A DNA stretch of 64,000 bases from Neolewinella aquimaris (GTDB taxonomy: Bacteria; Bacteroidota; Bacteroidia; Chitinophagales; Saprospiraceae): assembly GCF_014197245.1 (NCBI RefSeq), contig NZ_JACIFF010000007.1, positions 283,916-347,915 on the forward strand, written 5' to 3'. This document shows, in pieces, positions 27,201 through 35,972 of this stretch (position 1 is the first letter of the stretch; every line of letters starts with the position of its first letter). Under the pieces are notes generated by a model. It did no database searches. It had not been told where the DNA came from and saw only the letters and a program-made list of their open reading frames with translations. A program made the translations under genes and the position numbers.

Positions 27201-27786
27201 TCAGGGCCAGGTCGTACTGACGAAGCTCGCGGGCAGCGGCCTTGCTCTTGGGGGTAAACGCGGCACCCGCGGCCCCGCCCGACTTATCGTTCTGCACGGA
27301 ATTTAGCGGGTCGGCAGGGTCGTAGCCGCAGGCGAGGGGGAGGTTATTTTCCGGGTCCGTATACTGATCGGAATAGAAAACGAGGTGGCGTCCGTCGTTT
27401 TCCCCGGCCGGCTGGATGGCAAAAGTGCCCGCCGGACCGCGCAGCAGTGCGTCTACCCCGCGGTGAGAAATGGCAATGCGGCCGGCTCCCCATTCCCCCT
27501 CTACCCGGTAGCTGCCGATGTCGGGATACTTCGCGGCGAGCCTGGGCTCGAATACCGGATCGCTGACCGCGATAAAGCTGGCGTGGGTGCCGTCGGGCAG
27601 GGGAAGTTCGATGGTCCTGCCCTTCGCGAAGAGTTGCTGACGGAACTGCTCCAGATCCAGGCTGGTTTCCAGGTGGTTCCCGCTGATTTCCTGATTCGTG
27701 TTGGCGTAAGCGGTAAACTGGAAGGCAGACTGGGCGGGAAGGGCGGCCCCCGTCAGGAGTAGGCAGAGGAGTAAAAATCTGGGCAT
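24199..27786 (-). CDS. Secreted reprolysin-type metalloprotease with T9SS sorting domain
   Basis: The 1195-residue protein begins with a signal peptide (MPRFLLLCLLLTGAALPAQS). After a propeptide-like region comes a metzincin (M12B-like) domain with the zinc motif HEIAHQFTVSH at residues 329-339 and a downstream Met-turn candidate (TTIMSYAG). Then follow Ig/FN3-like modules (TPSVNAQEYEIQIATSPSF, FWRVRPVNACGPGPW), a region resembling a proprotein-convertase P domain (SKVSISLTSPAGTVVKLYS, DTYGEWILTVSVS) and a C-terminal type A sorting domain (LDVFPNPTAGDVQLRWS ending PGGMYLLRVDGAVRRVLRR). It should be exported by Sec, cross the outer membrane by T9SS and be attached or released there. Confidence 0.92.
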   Translation of the reverse strand: MPRFLLLCLLLTGAALPAQSAFQFTAYANTNQEISGNHLETSLDLEQFRQQLFAKGRTIELPLPDGTHASFIAVSDPVFEPRLAAKYPDIGSYRVEGEWGAGRIAISHRGVDALLRGPAGTFAIQPAGENDGRHLVFYSDQYTDPENNLPLACGYDPADPLNSVQNDKSGGAAGAAFTPKSKAAARELRQYDLALTNTGEFAQRVGGKKEDVLAAFNTAVSTINVIFEREVGVRMNLLAVSEDLIYLDAKTDPFTDSDEGSGLLDQVIEAFNIANVPTTAYDIGHIFTSSCIDVGGVVSGLACSGSKTRGVTCLQGTNVARTAERVMAHEIAHQFTVSHTFNNCPPAQDQRAGNTAYEPGSGTTIMSYAGACGDQNIGPEEAYYHTASLEQFITYTREGAASGCATIIETDNVTPEVRIDYEDGFFIPRSTPFRLTGTATDANDPPEQLTYNWEQYDLGPASDINDPEGTAPLFRSVAPSSEGFTRYFPRIDRVANNISSNDEVLPDYARDMTFRLTARDNNEAAGGVDWATVRFEVADVGPLTVLNPELVNNEPWRVGEYREVTWDVAGTDGFPIFAKSVNILLSGDGGITFERVLAANVANTGSAFVTVPDTTGTAMRVIVEAADNIFFNMNDEDFSIAAAEFATYTLESDLNYRSVCLPETVTATLTAGSVLGYSEPVTVSLDTAALPAGLLVSFARTQLLPGQTTTLTLDLGGIVTSGRLTVPIVVAAPGRDSSRREIVLDVVANDFSDLLLAGPAEGTEGIVLTTEFDWTPSVNAQEYEIQIATSPSFSQRDLFAAATGLTETVYTPDNFFSPNTLYFWRVRPVNACGPGPWTETTSFHTVSSKCDVVSSTDTPIGLPGSGGTFTRESKLFIERRGSINDLNLPNVTVNYQFASKVSISLTSPAGTVVKLYSEKCFSTNSINLGFDDDAPEEVACPPDDKRVFRPEGKLEAFNGEDTYGEWILTVSVSETNGAVGQIVGWNVEFCADAAVVQPRTLVNDATEVQPLGRNAVLRSELEVDSEGDDAGRTYYILTQLPALGRLELRGLTMMAGDTFTQADINAGRLVYENTDSTSRTDDFGFVVTTAGGGYLPVTYHDVLITSDAISPVRYVSPLEATLDVFPNPTAGDVQLRWSAVGNRDISIELYDLTGRPLLRQLVPVSAGSAVVAVGHLPGGMYLLRVDGAVRRVLRR

Positions 27787-27845
27787 GTAGGGTCTTTAAG
27801 GGGGAATAAAGGTAAAGCCGGCGGCCCGCGCAAAATGTCGGGTAG

Positions 27846-29327
27846 CTAGTACCGTGCCGGTTTTTCGCCGGGCAGAGCACTGCGGATAAACTCCCGCAGA
27901 TCTTCGTTGGCGGCTTCCAGGTCGGGCCGGCGCAGGTACATCATGTGGCCGCTGAAGTAGCCCTTGAAACTCAGGCGATCGCGCATACGGCCGCTGGGGT
28001 CGAGGTGCCAGAGGCTGTACTTGGCGTCGTAATAGTTGGTCGCCCCGTCGAAGTAACCCGACTGCACCATCACGTTGAGGTAGGGGTTCTGGGCCATGGC
28101 CTGGCGGAGGTTGGGGCCGGTGCGGTCGCCGGAGCGGTCCCAGGGATGGACGGGGCCGAACATGTTGTACTGCAGGTCGGTGCGGAAGCCCAGCTCCTCA
28201 CGCAGGTAGTGATTGATGGCCGGGGTGAAGGAGTGGAGCCAGCTGGTGAGCTCGCTGTTGTAGTCGGGTGACTCCCCGGCGGCCATGGCGTCGATGCCCC
28301 GGTAGCGGCTGTCGAGGCGGCCGACCGTGTAGTTGCCGGCTTCTTCCCCCCGCAGCAGGTTTTTCCAGAAGTAGCTGGTGGAGATCATCAGGTTGTTGTC
28401 GATCCATTCCTGGGGGTCGAGGCCGGAATAGCGGGTGAGGGTGTAGGCGATTTCGCTTTTCCTTTCCGCATCGAGGCTCATGCCGGCGGCCAGGGCGGGC
28501 AGCAGTTCGTCGCGGGTATAGGTTTCTACTTCTTCCAGCAGCGTTTCCAGCTCCTGTTCCTGCTGGGCGGGGGGGAGGCGCTTGTGGTACCAGGCCGCGG
28601 CGGCGAAGTAGGGCAGGCGGTTGGCGGCCTCCACGATGCCGTCGCGGGGGATGCCGATCTCGGTGGGGGAAACCAGGACGACCCCGTTGAGGTACATCCA
28701 GCGGACGTTCTGCAGTTCGAGGGCCAGGCCGGAGACGCGGGTGGTGCCGTAGCTCTCGCCAATCAGGAATTTGGGGGAGCGCCAGCGGTCGTGGCGGCTG
28801 ACCCAGTTGCTCACCCAGTCGGCCAGGTAAGTGATGTCCTGGTTGACGCCGAAGAACTGCTCCCGGTCCGCCCCTTCGGCCATGCGACTGAAGCCGGTGT
28901 TGACGGGATTGACAAAGACAATGTCCGTCACGTCGAGTACCGAGTAGGGGTTGTCGCTGATGCCGTAGGGTTGTACGGGGTAGCCCTCTTCGTCGATGTT
29001 CAGGACCTTGGGGCCGGTGTAGGCCAGGTGCATCCACACCGAGGCCGAGCCGGGGCCGCCGTTGAAGCTGATGAGCAGGGGACGGTTGGGATCGTCTACG
29101 TCGCTGCGGCGGTAGTAGGTGTAGTGCAGTCCGGCGGTCACCTTTCCGCCGTCGTCGTATACGGGTTGCACGCCGGTCTCCACACGGTAGGGGACAGGTT
29201 TCCCCTTGATGGTGATGGTGTTAGTGGAGATGATCGCCGTGTCCATCGGCAGTTTCCGGCTGTGTTCCTGGGCAAACAGCGGTAGGGCGAAGAAAAGGCA
29301 GAGCAGGGCGAGCGGGTGGCGGATCAT
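27846..29327 (-). CDS. S10 serine carboxypeptidase-like protein
   Basis: The 493-residue secreted protein starts with a signal peptide (MIRHPLALLCLFFALPLFAQ). It shows the S10 oxyanion region SFNGGPGSASVWMHL, the nucleophile Ser192 in GESYGTTR, and C-terminal regions supplying the catalytic Asp (SGYFDGATNYYDAKY) and His (GYFSGHMMYLRRPD). Such bacterial S10-like peptidases are common in Bacteroidota and are predicted to remove C-terminal residues from peptides in the periplasm. It follows the metalloprotease in the same direction (59 bp gap), which suggests joint use of peptide substrates. The start lies a few bases from a promoter box serving the divergent ABC gene. Confidence 0.92.
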   Translation of the reverse strand: MIRHPLALLCLFFALPLFAQEHSRKLPMDTAIISTNTITIKGKPVPYRVETGVQPVYDDGGKVTAGLHYTYYRRSDVDDPNRPLLISFNGGPGSASVWMHLAYTGPKVLNIDEEGYPVQPYGISDNPYSVLDVTDIVFVNPVNTGFSRMAEGADREQFFGVNQDITYLADWVSNWVSRHDRWRSPKFLIGESYGTTRVSGLALELQNVRWMYLNGVVLVSPTEIGIPRDGIVEAANRLPYFAAAAWYHKRLPPAQQEQELETLLEEVETYTRDELLPALAAGMSLDAERKSEIAYTLTRYSGLDPQEWIDNNLMISTSYFWKNLLRGEEAGNYTVGRLDSRYRGIDAMAAGESPDYNSELTSWLHSFTPAINHYLREELGFRTDLQYNMFGPVHPWDRSGDRTGPNLRQAMAQNPYLNVMVQSGYFDGATNYYDAKYSLWHLDPSGRMRDRLSFKGYFSGHMMYLRRPDLEAANEDLREFIRSALPGEKPARY

Positions 29328-29333
29328 TTAATT

Positions 29334-29341
29334 TAGCTTTG
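29334..29341 (+). promoter_or_regulatory. Promoter -7 box of the ABC exporter gene (TAGCTTTG)
   Basis: TAGCTTTG matches TAnnTTTG exactly in the 11 bp upstream of the longest open frame. If used, transcription starts near 29347, inside the longest frame, which argues for the downstream TTG start at 29378. No clear -33 TTG was found. Confidence 0.4.
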
Positions 29342-29377
29342 TGGTCAGGTATCCAAAGTGCTAAAAGTATCGAAAAA

Positions 29378-31171
29378 TTGAAAGGCACCCTGCGGCAGTG
29401 GGCGGAGTTCTTCTCCAGCAACCCCTACCAGCATTTGTTAAGCACTTCCTGGCACTACGCCCGGGGCATGCGGGGGCGCTACGTCCTCATCTACGTGATG
29501 TTCACCTGCGTGAACCTGATCGTGTCCGTACAGCCCATCATTTTTGGCTACTTCATCAATTACCTGCAGGAGGGCAGGGGTGACCTGACCGCGGCGGCGT
29601 GGATCTACGGTGGGGCATACATGGCTACCATTCTGGGCTTCTGGGCCTTCCAGTGGCCCGCCCGTTTGATGGAGCGGCGGATGGCCTACGAGATCAGTCG
29701 GCGGCTGCTCATGGAAACCTACGACCGGGTGGTCCACCTGCCCCTTGAGTGGCACCGGCGGCACCACAGCGGAGATACCATTAACCGCACACGCAAGGCG
29801 TACGAGGCACTCAAAGCGTTCTTTGACGACGGTTTCGTGTACTTCCAGACGCTGGTGCGTATGCTGTTTTCCATTGCGGCCATCATTTACTTCAGCGCAA
29901 TTTTTGGCGGGGTCGCGGGTGCAACGGGAATTCTAATCGTGCTGGCCGTACTGGCATTCGACCGACCGATCATCGCGGTAACCAAAGAAACCAACGAGCG
30001 GGAAAACGACCTGCTGGCCGGGCTCACCGACAACCTCGGCAACATCATTACCGTCACCACCCTGCGGCTCGGCAAGCAGACCCTGAAGCGGATCGACAAG
30101 CGGATCTCCGCCGTTTGGCCCCCCTTTCTACGTAATACACAACTCAACGAGCAGAAATGGTTCACCACCGGCGTGCTCATCGGGCTGATGTACGCGATTA
30201 TCGTGATTGGCTACGTACACCAAAATTACGTGCCGGGGGAGGTGTTTTTGGTAGGGGGGCTCGTAACGCTGATCGGCTACGTCAATCAGTTCACCAACAT
30301 GTTCAATGCCCTGACCGGACAGTACAACACCGTGATCCGGCTACGCGCCGACCTGGCCGCCATCGACCCGATCACCGAGGCCTACCGAAAGCGGGCCCGG
30401 CCCGAACTACCGCCCGGCAGCAAGGTGGTGAAGGACTGGCGGGAAATCAACGTCGACGGGCTGCACTTTACCTACGATCGGGAGAATGAGGAATCGCGGG
30501 GCCTTACCGACGTGAGCCTCACCCTTGGCCGCGGACAGCGCATCGCCTTTATCGGACCCAGCGGAAGCGGGAAGACTACCCTCTTGTATAACCTGCGCGG
30601 CCTGTACCCCCCCGACGCGATCACCGTGCGCTTCGACGGACGGCAGGCCGACTCCCCCGCTCAGTTGTACGAACAGACGACGCTGATTCCGCAGAGTCCG
30701 GAAATCTTCGAGGACACCATTCTGCAGAACCTCACCATGGGCCTCCCCCGCAAACCCGCCGCCATCGAAAGGGCCCTGCACCTCGCCGCCATGGAGGACG
30801 TGATCGCCAACGCCGAGAACGGCCTCGAAACCCACCTTTCCGAGGGCGGCGCCAACCTGAGTGGTGGGCAGCGGCAACGCCTCAGCATCGCCCGCGGCCT
30901 GCTCGCCGCCGACACCTCTACCCTACTGCTGCTCGACGAGCCCACCAGCAGCCTCGATCCCCGTTCGGAAACCCTGGTGTACCAGCGCCTCTTCGCCGCC
31001 TTCCCGGACAAGACCATCGTTTCCACCCTGCACCGCCTGCATCTGTTGCGGGAATTCGACTACATCTACTACCTGGAAGGTGGAAGGGTCGTGCACGAGG
31101 GCACCCTGGAGGAGCTGCTGGAGGCAAGTGAGCTGTTTCGGATGTTGTGGGAGCAGCAGGCCGCCGGGTAG
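29378..31171 (+). CDS. ABC exporter, fused permease and ATPase
   Basis: The protein (597 residues from the TTG at 29378; the frame reaches a TTG at 29339) has an N-terminal transmembrane domain with several hydrophobic segments (LIYVMFTCVNLIVSVQPIIF, FSIAAIIYFSAIFGGVAG, GVLIGLMYAIIVIGYV). The C-terminal ATPase has Walker A GPSGSGKTT, Q-loop IPQSPEIF, signature NLSGGQRQRL and Walker B LLLLDEPTSSLD. The half-transporter probably works as a homodimer; the substrate (lipid, peptide or drug) is not evident. The stop codon lies within the first copy of a short repeat pair. Confidence 0.93.
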   Translation: MKGTLRQWAEFFSSNPYQHLLSTSWHYARGMRGRYVLIYVMFTCVNLIVSVQPIIFGYFINYLQEGRGDLTAAAWIYGGAYMATILGFWAFQWPARLMERRMAYEISRRLLMETYDRVVHLPLEWHRRHHSGDTINRTRKAYEALKAFFDDGFVYFQTLVRMLFSIAAIIYFSAIFGGVAGATGILIVLAVLAFDRPIIAVTKETNERENDLLAGLTDNLGNIITVTTLRLGKQTLKRIDKRISAVWPPFLRNTQLNEQKWFTTGVLIGLMYAIIVIGYVHQNYVPGEVFLVGGLVTLIGYVNQFTNMFNALTGQYNTVIRLRADLAAIDPITEAYRKRARPELPPGSKVVKDWREINVDGLHFTYDRENEESRGLTDVSLTLGRGQRIAFIGPSGSGKTTLLYNLRGLYPPDAITVRFDGRQADSPAQLYEQTTLIPQSPEIFEDTILQNLTMGLPRKPAAIERALHLAAMEDVIANAENGLETHLSEGGANLSGGQRQRLSIARGLLAADTSTLLLLDEPTSSLDPRSETLVYQRLFAAFPDKTIVSTLHRLHLLREFDYIYYLEGGRVVHEGTLEELLEASELFRMLWEQQAAG

Positions 31172-31329
31172 CGTCGACTTCAGTCGACAAGCTGCCTATA
31201 CTTTCAGCATGACGGCTGAAGCCGTCGCTACTCATGCTTTAGCAATCATCGTCATCGTCCTGCGAGTAGCGTCGACTTCAGTCGACAAGCTGCCTATACC
31301 TTCAGCGTGACGGCTGAAGCCGTCGCTAC
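31168..31329 (+). repeat. Pair of 64-bp REP-like elements
   Basis: Two copies (31168-31231 and 31266-31329) differ at only two positions. Each begins gtagcgtcgacttcagtcga and ends ctgaagccgtcgctac, so its ends are inverted repeats with two mismatches over 16 bp. The centre carries the palindrome gtcgacttcagtcgac. The pair fills the gap between the ABC gene, whose TAG is in copy 1, and the promoter of the YfcC-type gene. Confidence 0.85.
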
Positions 31330-31330
31330 A

Positions 31331-31338
31331 TATCTTTG
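31331..31338 (+). promoter_or_regulatory. Promoter -7 box of the YfcC-type gene (TATCTTTG)
   Basis: An exact TAnnTTTG match begins 2 bp after the end of REP copy 2 and ends 4 nt before the ATG at 31343. The -33 region would lie inside the repeat. Confidence 0.5.
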
Positions 31339-31342
31339 GCCC

Positions 31343-32734
31343 ATGCCCCAACCCCGCCCCTGGTACGCCAGTATTCCCCCACCTCTCGTCATGCTTTTTG
31401 TGATCATCGTTGCCGTGACGGTAATGACCTACCTGCTTCCGGCCGGCCTGTACGAGCGGGTGGAAATCGACGGTCGCTTACGGGTGGTGCCGGACAGCTA
31501 CGGTGAGGTTCCCGCTACCCCGGTGGGATTTTTTGAAATGTTCCGGGCCTTCCCGGAGGGTTACCGGCTGGCGACTCCGGTGATCTTCATCTGCCTGGCC
31601 AGCGCACTCATGTTTTCGGTGCTCGAGCGGACCCAGACCATCGAGAATGCCGTCGGGCGACTCGTGTACCGAATGGGGACCCAGCGAGCGGAGCTGTTGC
31701 TCATCTTGCTCACCCTGGTTTATGGACTGCTGGGCGTACTGGTCGGCTACGAGAACAACATCGCTACCGTACCAATTGCCGTGGTGGTCGTGCTCGCGCT
31801 GGGGGGTGATCTGGTGCTGGCTGCCGGCGTGAGCCTGGGGGGTATGACGGTAGCCTTCGGGCTCTCGCCGATCAATCCGTATACGGTGGGGATCGGGCAC
31901 GAGATCGCCGGGCTCCCCCTGTTTAGCGGGTGGTGGCTGCGGAGCGTACTGTGCTTCGGGGCACTGGGCATCACGGCCTACTATAATGTGCGATACTACC
32001 GACGGCTACTGGCCAACCCGGAATCGGGGATCGGGCGCGGGTTGGATACTTCCGGACTGGCGCTTTCTCGGCCGCTGGCCGACTACCGAATCAGCCGACG
32101 TAACTGGTGGTTGCTGGCTGTGTTTCTATCCGGACTCGGCGTCGTGCTTTACGGAGTTTTCCAGTGGGGCTTCGGGATCAATGAGATTTCGGCCGTTTTT
32201 CTAATCGTTACGGTCGTTTGCACCCTTACCAGCGGACTTACCGCACGATCCTTTACGGATGCGGCGATGCGCTCGGTGGCGGAAATGGCGCCGGCTACCT
32301 TCATCATCGGTATGGCGGCAACGGTGAAGGTGATCATGGAGCAGGGGCAAATCCAGGATACCATCAGCTACGGTCTTGCGCTGGCGCTGGATGGGCTGCC
32401 CACTTATGCTTCGGCCGTAGGGATGTCGATCGGTCAGAGCGGCATCAATCTGCTCATCCCCAGCGGTAGCGGTCAGGCCCTGGCTACCCTGCCGGTGATG
32501 ATTCCGTTGGGGCGGGCGCTTGACTTGAGTCCGCAGATCGCCATCCTGGCCTTCCAAATCGGGGATGGGGTGACGAATCTGTTCAATCCTTCCCTGGGCG
32601 GACTGGTCGCCATGCTCGGCATATGCCGGGTGCCGTTTGACCGCTGGCTGAGGTTTGTTTTGCCGCTCACCGGGATTTTGTTGGTTTGGGCATGGATCGG
32701 GCTGCTGATCGCAGTGGCGATTGGCTACAGTTAG
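31343..32734 (+). CDS. YfcC/ArcD-type membrane carrier
   Basis: The 463-residue protein is nearly all hydrophobic helices. It starts WYASIPPPLVMLFVIIVAVTV with YLLPAGLYERVEIDGR following, the N-terminal signature of the YfcC / C4-dicarboxylate anaerobic carrier family. Central motifs are GYENNIATVPIAVVVVLALG and GLSPINPYTVGIGH, and a conserved late motif is INLLIPSGSGQALATLPVMI with GDGVTNLFNPSLGG. Members carry amino acids, peptides or organic acids; the substrate here is unknown. The ATG at 31343 is chosen over the one at 31307, which lies in the repeat. Confidence 0.92.
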   Translation: MPQPRPWYASIPPPLVMLFVIIVAVTVMTYLLPAGLYERVEIDGRLRVVPDSYGEVPATPVGFFEMFRAFPEGYRLATPVIFICLASALMFSVLERTQTIENAVGRLVYRMGTQRAELLLILLTLVYGLLGVLVGYENNIATVPIAVVVVLALGGDLVLAAGVSLGGMTVAFGLSPINPYTVGIGHEIAGLPLFSGWWLRSVLCFGALGITAYYNVRYYRRLLANPESGIGRGLDTSGLALSRPLADYRISRRNWWLLAVFLSGLGVVLYGVFQWGFGINEISAVFLIVTVVCTLTSGLTARSFTDAAMRSVAEMAPATFIIGMAATVKVIMEQGQIQDTISYGLALALDGLPTYASAVGMSIGQSGINLLIPSGSGQALATLPVMIPLGRALDLSPQIAILAFQIGDGVTNLFNPSLGGLVAMLGICRVPFDRWLRFVLPLTGILLVWAWIGLLIAVAIGYS

Positions 32735-33057
32735 GGGATGAATTTCTTTAACTTAATTTTATTAACACCCAAATAAGCCAAAAGAAGCGGGCGTTCAGGA
32801 GAGGAATGGCGCTGCGCGGGTTACCCCGATCGGAACTTTTGCTCTGATCGATTTCATGCTTTTGCATGGCCGGGGATCCCGCTACGATGCCTTCACCCCC
32901 TCCTTCCGACTATTTTTTGTCAGAAGGTGTCTCATTTCTTTAGCAACCCGACATCCCGCTTTGGGATTACAGCGGATCGCCTCATCCCGTGGTATTCACG
33001 GGATATGATCAGTATTGTCTCTCGCTTCATTAAACCACTGTTTACCTAATCATTGTT
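32735..33057. other. Gene-free region before the metzincin lipoprotein gene
   Basis: The first part is AT-rich. A 7-bp stem hairpin (tcccgtg-gtatt-cacggga, 32985-33003) lies 55 bp before the next start codon. Several near-palindromic words (gatcggaac...gatcgattt; tgcttttgcatgg) are present. No open frame or RNA gene could be supported; a 5' untranslated regulatory segment is possible. Confidence 0.4.
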
Positions 33058-33990
33058 ATGAGAAATTTCTCCCTGCGAGCAGCCGCCCTGCTGCCCCTTT
33101 CTCTTCTTGTTTTCTCGTGTGAGCAAGAACCCGTCGTCGAAGTAATGGAGGTCGCCACCACTGCTCCACGCTTCATGGACTTTCCTACCGCTAAGGGCGG
33201 TTCGGCCACTCTCGGAAAGAATGCCGACGGACCGGCCGTGACCGTAGCTATGGCCGAGTACATTACCGGCGCCGACAGCGACGAGATGGGTAATACTATT
33301 CTCTTCAACAACCGCGGAAACAAGCAGCTCGACTTCGACTTCGTGCCCGGCCAGTCCCTCGACGGTTCCGACGCCATTTCTTACTACATCGATGAGAGCC
33401 GCCCTTCCGACGACGTACCCGTAGAGGTCAGCACGGATGCCATCGTTCGTTCGATGGATACCTGGGACAATGTCGATTGCTCCGACCTCGACCTGTTCCG
33501 TGTTCCGACCGACGGTCGCGCTACCGGATTCTACGCCGCCGCCTACGGCTTCGGTGGTAGCTTCAACTACGTTGCTGATGTCGTTCACAACGGTTGGCTG
33601 CCCGCCGCCTTCTTCGATCGCCTTGCCCCCAACGGCAGCCGTTCGATTCTGGGTGTGACCTTCACCCTCGTGTTCATCAACCCCGACGGCTCCTTCCAGG
33701 ATGCGGACAACGACGGCAAGGGAGACGTCGCCTGGCGCGAAATTTACTACAACGACCGCTTCAACTGGAGCAACGGTAGCGGCATCGACATCGAGACCGT
33801 ATCCCTCCACGAAGCCGGCCACGGTCTGAGCCAGGCACACTTCGGCAAGGGCTTCCGCAAGAAGGACGGCTCGGTTCAGTTCTCTCCCCGCGCCGTCATG
33901 AACGCTACTTACTCCGGTCTCCAGACCGAAGTCGACGGCACCGACAACGCAGGCCACTGCAGCAACTGGGCAAACTGGCCCAACAACTAA
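33058..33990 (+). CDS. Metzincin-type metalloprotease lipoprotein
   Basis: The 310-residue protein has a lipoprotein signal (LLPLSLLVFSC, lipid on Cys21). The C-terminal catalytic domain contains the full metzincin zinc motif HEAGHGLSQAH (His251, Glu252, His255, His261), with Met281 in AVMNATYSG as the Met-turn. The sequence before the motif (WREIYYNDRFNWSNGSGIDIETVSL) resembles matrixin-like proteins that cleave the substrate in a shallow cleft. It is likely a surface-exposed or periplasmic endopeptidase. A strong terminator follows, and the gene stands alone. Confidence 0.9.
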   Translation: MRNFSLRAAALLPLSLLVFSCEQEPVVEVMEVATTAPRFMDFPTAKGGSATLGKNADGPAVTVAMAEYITGADSDEMGNTILFNNRGNKQLDFDFVPGQSLDGSDAISYYIDESRPSDDVPVEVSTDAIVRSMDTWDNVDCSDLDLFRVPTDGRATGFYAAAYGFGGSFNYVADVVHNGWLPAAFFDRLAPNGSRSILGVTFTLVFINPDGSFQDADNDGKGDVAWREIYYNDRFNWSNGSGIDIETVSLHEAGHGLSQAHFGKGFRKKDGSVQFSPRAVMNATYSGLQTEVDGTDNAGHCSNWANWPNN

Positions 33991-34023
33991 GCGATACACT
34001 ACACAGACCCCATTTTAAAGGAG

Positions 34024-34052
34024 AGACTCCGTCCGTAAGGGCGGGGTCTTTT
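34024..34052 (+). terminator. Terminator of the metzincin gene
   Basis: An 11-bp stem (agactccgtcc with gggcggggtct, two G-U pairs, loop gtaa) is followed by TTTT, 33 bp after the stop codon. Confidence 0.75.
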
Positions 34053-34123
34053 CCTGTTTAGAATAGGTTTGGCGGGGACGCGGGAGCAGTGAATTTTAGG
34101 ATGAGCCAGCGATGGGTGGCGCT

Positions 34124-35839
34124 CTAGGCGACCAAAGGTTGTGTTTCTAACACTTCAGTACTCCTACTGAAATGGTTCTCTAAGAACGTCTTGCCGTTGT
34201 TGTACATCAAATCCCTTACCTGCGCTTCGACATCGTAAATGTGATATGTATTATCGAATTTATTGTCGTTTTGCCGCAACGCTTCTATCATTTCCACTAT
34301 ACCGGTTTCCAGCTGCCTATACTCAGTTACGTTCCGACAACCTTTGATGGTATTGATCAGTCCATCACAGTCTGACCCGATACAGATGTGGTGCCAGGCT
34401 TTCGGGCCTCCTACCTTTACGATGTGGAGTATGTTGTTGCATAGGTGCAACAGGTGCTCGCGCTCCTTCTCCTTACGCCTTATCTCCCGTAGTTTGGGAG
34501 CCAATTCTTCCACGCTGGAAGTTGCTACAAAAACACGTGATCGCTCCTCGTGCGTCATGCTGGCAACTGCTTGCGCCAGTGTCTCGGTAAACTCCTCCTC
34601 TTGCTCATCCCTTATTTCCTCCTGGTGTAGCTGTTCGAAGAAGCGTTCCTCGTCAGTTACCTCCTCAATTTCATCCATCTCTCTTCCGTTGTTCAGAGAT
34701 GGGGCAGCGCTAACCTCCACTGCGAGAGCATCATTTAGCGGGTCATCCGTGTTCATGAGTTTTTTGAATTCATTGCCGTCAAAGTATTCGCGCAGCTTCT
34801 TTTTACATCCCAACTGTCGCTCATCCAGGATAAGTCCGATTAAACCACCCGATGCGACGATTTCCACGATGTCTTCATCGTAGAGATTTATTGAGGTGGG
34901 ATTAAAATGCGAAACCAGTTGACCGAGTCGCAAACCTTCCGGCCGTGAGTATTTGACACTATAGTTGTGCTCCTTACCCAGGTAATGTGTCTTCTCGTGG
35001 TACCGTTTCCGCACTTCATGATCCCAACTTATACCACATATTGCTACGTGGGAGGCGATGATCGGAACGGAGGCAGCTCCCATTTCGTCACGCAGCTGAT
35101 AAAAATGCCTTCTTGACATGAGACTCATGTGCTTGACGTCGATGAGAATATTATTTCCGGCACCGGGGGAAGTATCGTAGCATCTAAGAATTACTTCTCT
35201 TCCCACTTCGGTAATGCCCATGCCCTGGGGCAAGAACTCCGTCATCCTTTTGGCATTCACAAATTTCAGGGAGTGTGCGTGCGTGCATAGCGCGTTCCTG
35301 GTAAAATGGCAAAGGGTGAGGTATAGGATTCGATGTCTAAAGTGCTTTAGTTTATCTACATAGAAGATTGGGTCAGCGGATTTGGTCGGTTTTAAAATGT
35401 GCCCCCCCTCGATGGCTAGCACCAGATTAGTCTTACGTTGGGTGAGGTCTTGCGCATCCGAGACGATCTTAAATTGCTTGGCCGAATTTTGCAGATCATG
35501 ACTTTTTTCCAGGTGGACCACCTCTTCCTCAAAGCTGGTGAAATAATTCTTGGTCCGGACCCTTCTTAACATTCTTCGATCTAGGGGAGAAATTGCCGGC
35601 AGCAGGGTTTTTACCAAGCCTGTTTTACCTAGCCCTTTCTCCATTACATATATCGTGGCTACGGATACTTCTACATCGCCGTCCTGAATCTGCTGAAGAC
35701 TGGATTGTGAATCGATGATGCTCCCGAATAGCTTGTCGATAAAGTTATTGTACGTCTTCCAGCAATCGTCCCTACCATCCGGAGTAGAGTGGCTCAGGTA
35801 TGACTTAAAGGAAGGGTGGTTGTGCAGATCGAAATACAT
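34124..35839 (-). CDS. Divergent M19 (membrane dipeptidase-like) amidohydrolase with an acidic insertion
   Basis: The M19 landmarks appear in order: DLHNHPSF (HxH ligands), LAIEGGHIL (bridging Glu), YLTLCHFTRNALCTHAH, ILIDVKHMS and PIIASHVAICG (His ligands), and CIGSDCDGL. M19 enzymes hydrolyse dipeptides, and some act on other amides. Between the fifth and sixth landmarks lies an insertion of about 150 residues, highly acidic and probably coiled (EIEEVTDEERFFEQLHQEE, LREIRRKEKEREHLLHL). This makes the protein about 570 residues against the usual 320-400. There is no signal peptide. The start at 35839 puts DLHNHP near the N-terminus; the ATG at 35872 would add 11 residues. The gene is clearly AT-richer than its neighbours, which suggests transfer. 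Confidence 0.8.
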   Translation of the reverse strand: MYFDLHNHPSFKSYLSHSTPDGRDDCWKTYNNFIDKLFGSIIDSQSSLQQIQDGDVEVSVATIYVMEKGLGKTGLVKTLLPAISPLDRRMLRRVRTKNYFTSFEEEVVHLEKSHDLQNSAKQFKIVSDAQDLTQRKTNLVLAIEGGHILKPTKSADPIFYVDKLKHFRHRILYLTLCHFTRNALCTHAHSLKFVNAKRMTEFLPQGMGITEVGREVILRCYDTSPGAGNNILIDVKHMSLMSRRHFYQLRDEMGAASVPIIASHVAICGISWDHEVRKRYHEKTHYLGKEHNYSVKYSRPEGLRLGQLVSHFNPTSINLYDEDIVEIVASGGLIGLILDERQLGCKKKLREYFDGNEFKKLMNTDDPLNDALAVEVSAAPSLNNGREMDEIEEVTDEERFFEQLHQEEIRDEQEEEFTETLAQAVASMTHEERSRVFVATSSVEELAPKLREIRRKEKEREHLLHLCNNILHIVKVGGPKAWHHICIGSDCDGLINTIKGCRNVTEYRQLETGIVEMIEALRQNDNKFDNTYHIYDVEAQVRDLMYNNGKTFLENHFSRSTEVLETQPLVA

Positions 35840-35972
35840 GAATGACGGGTTGAGTGAAACAGCGAGAGGCATCCGCTAGTCAGGATGATTTGGCTTGCAA
35901 GCCATCGCAATCCATGGATCCAGTCGTGCAAATATTCATCCTACGGCCACTATTGAAGTAACCCGGATGACT

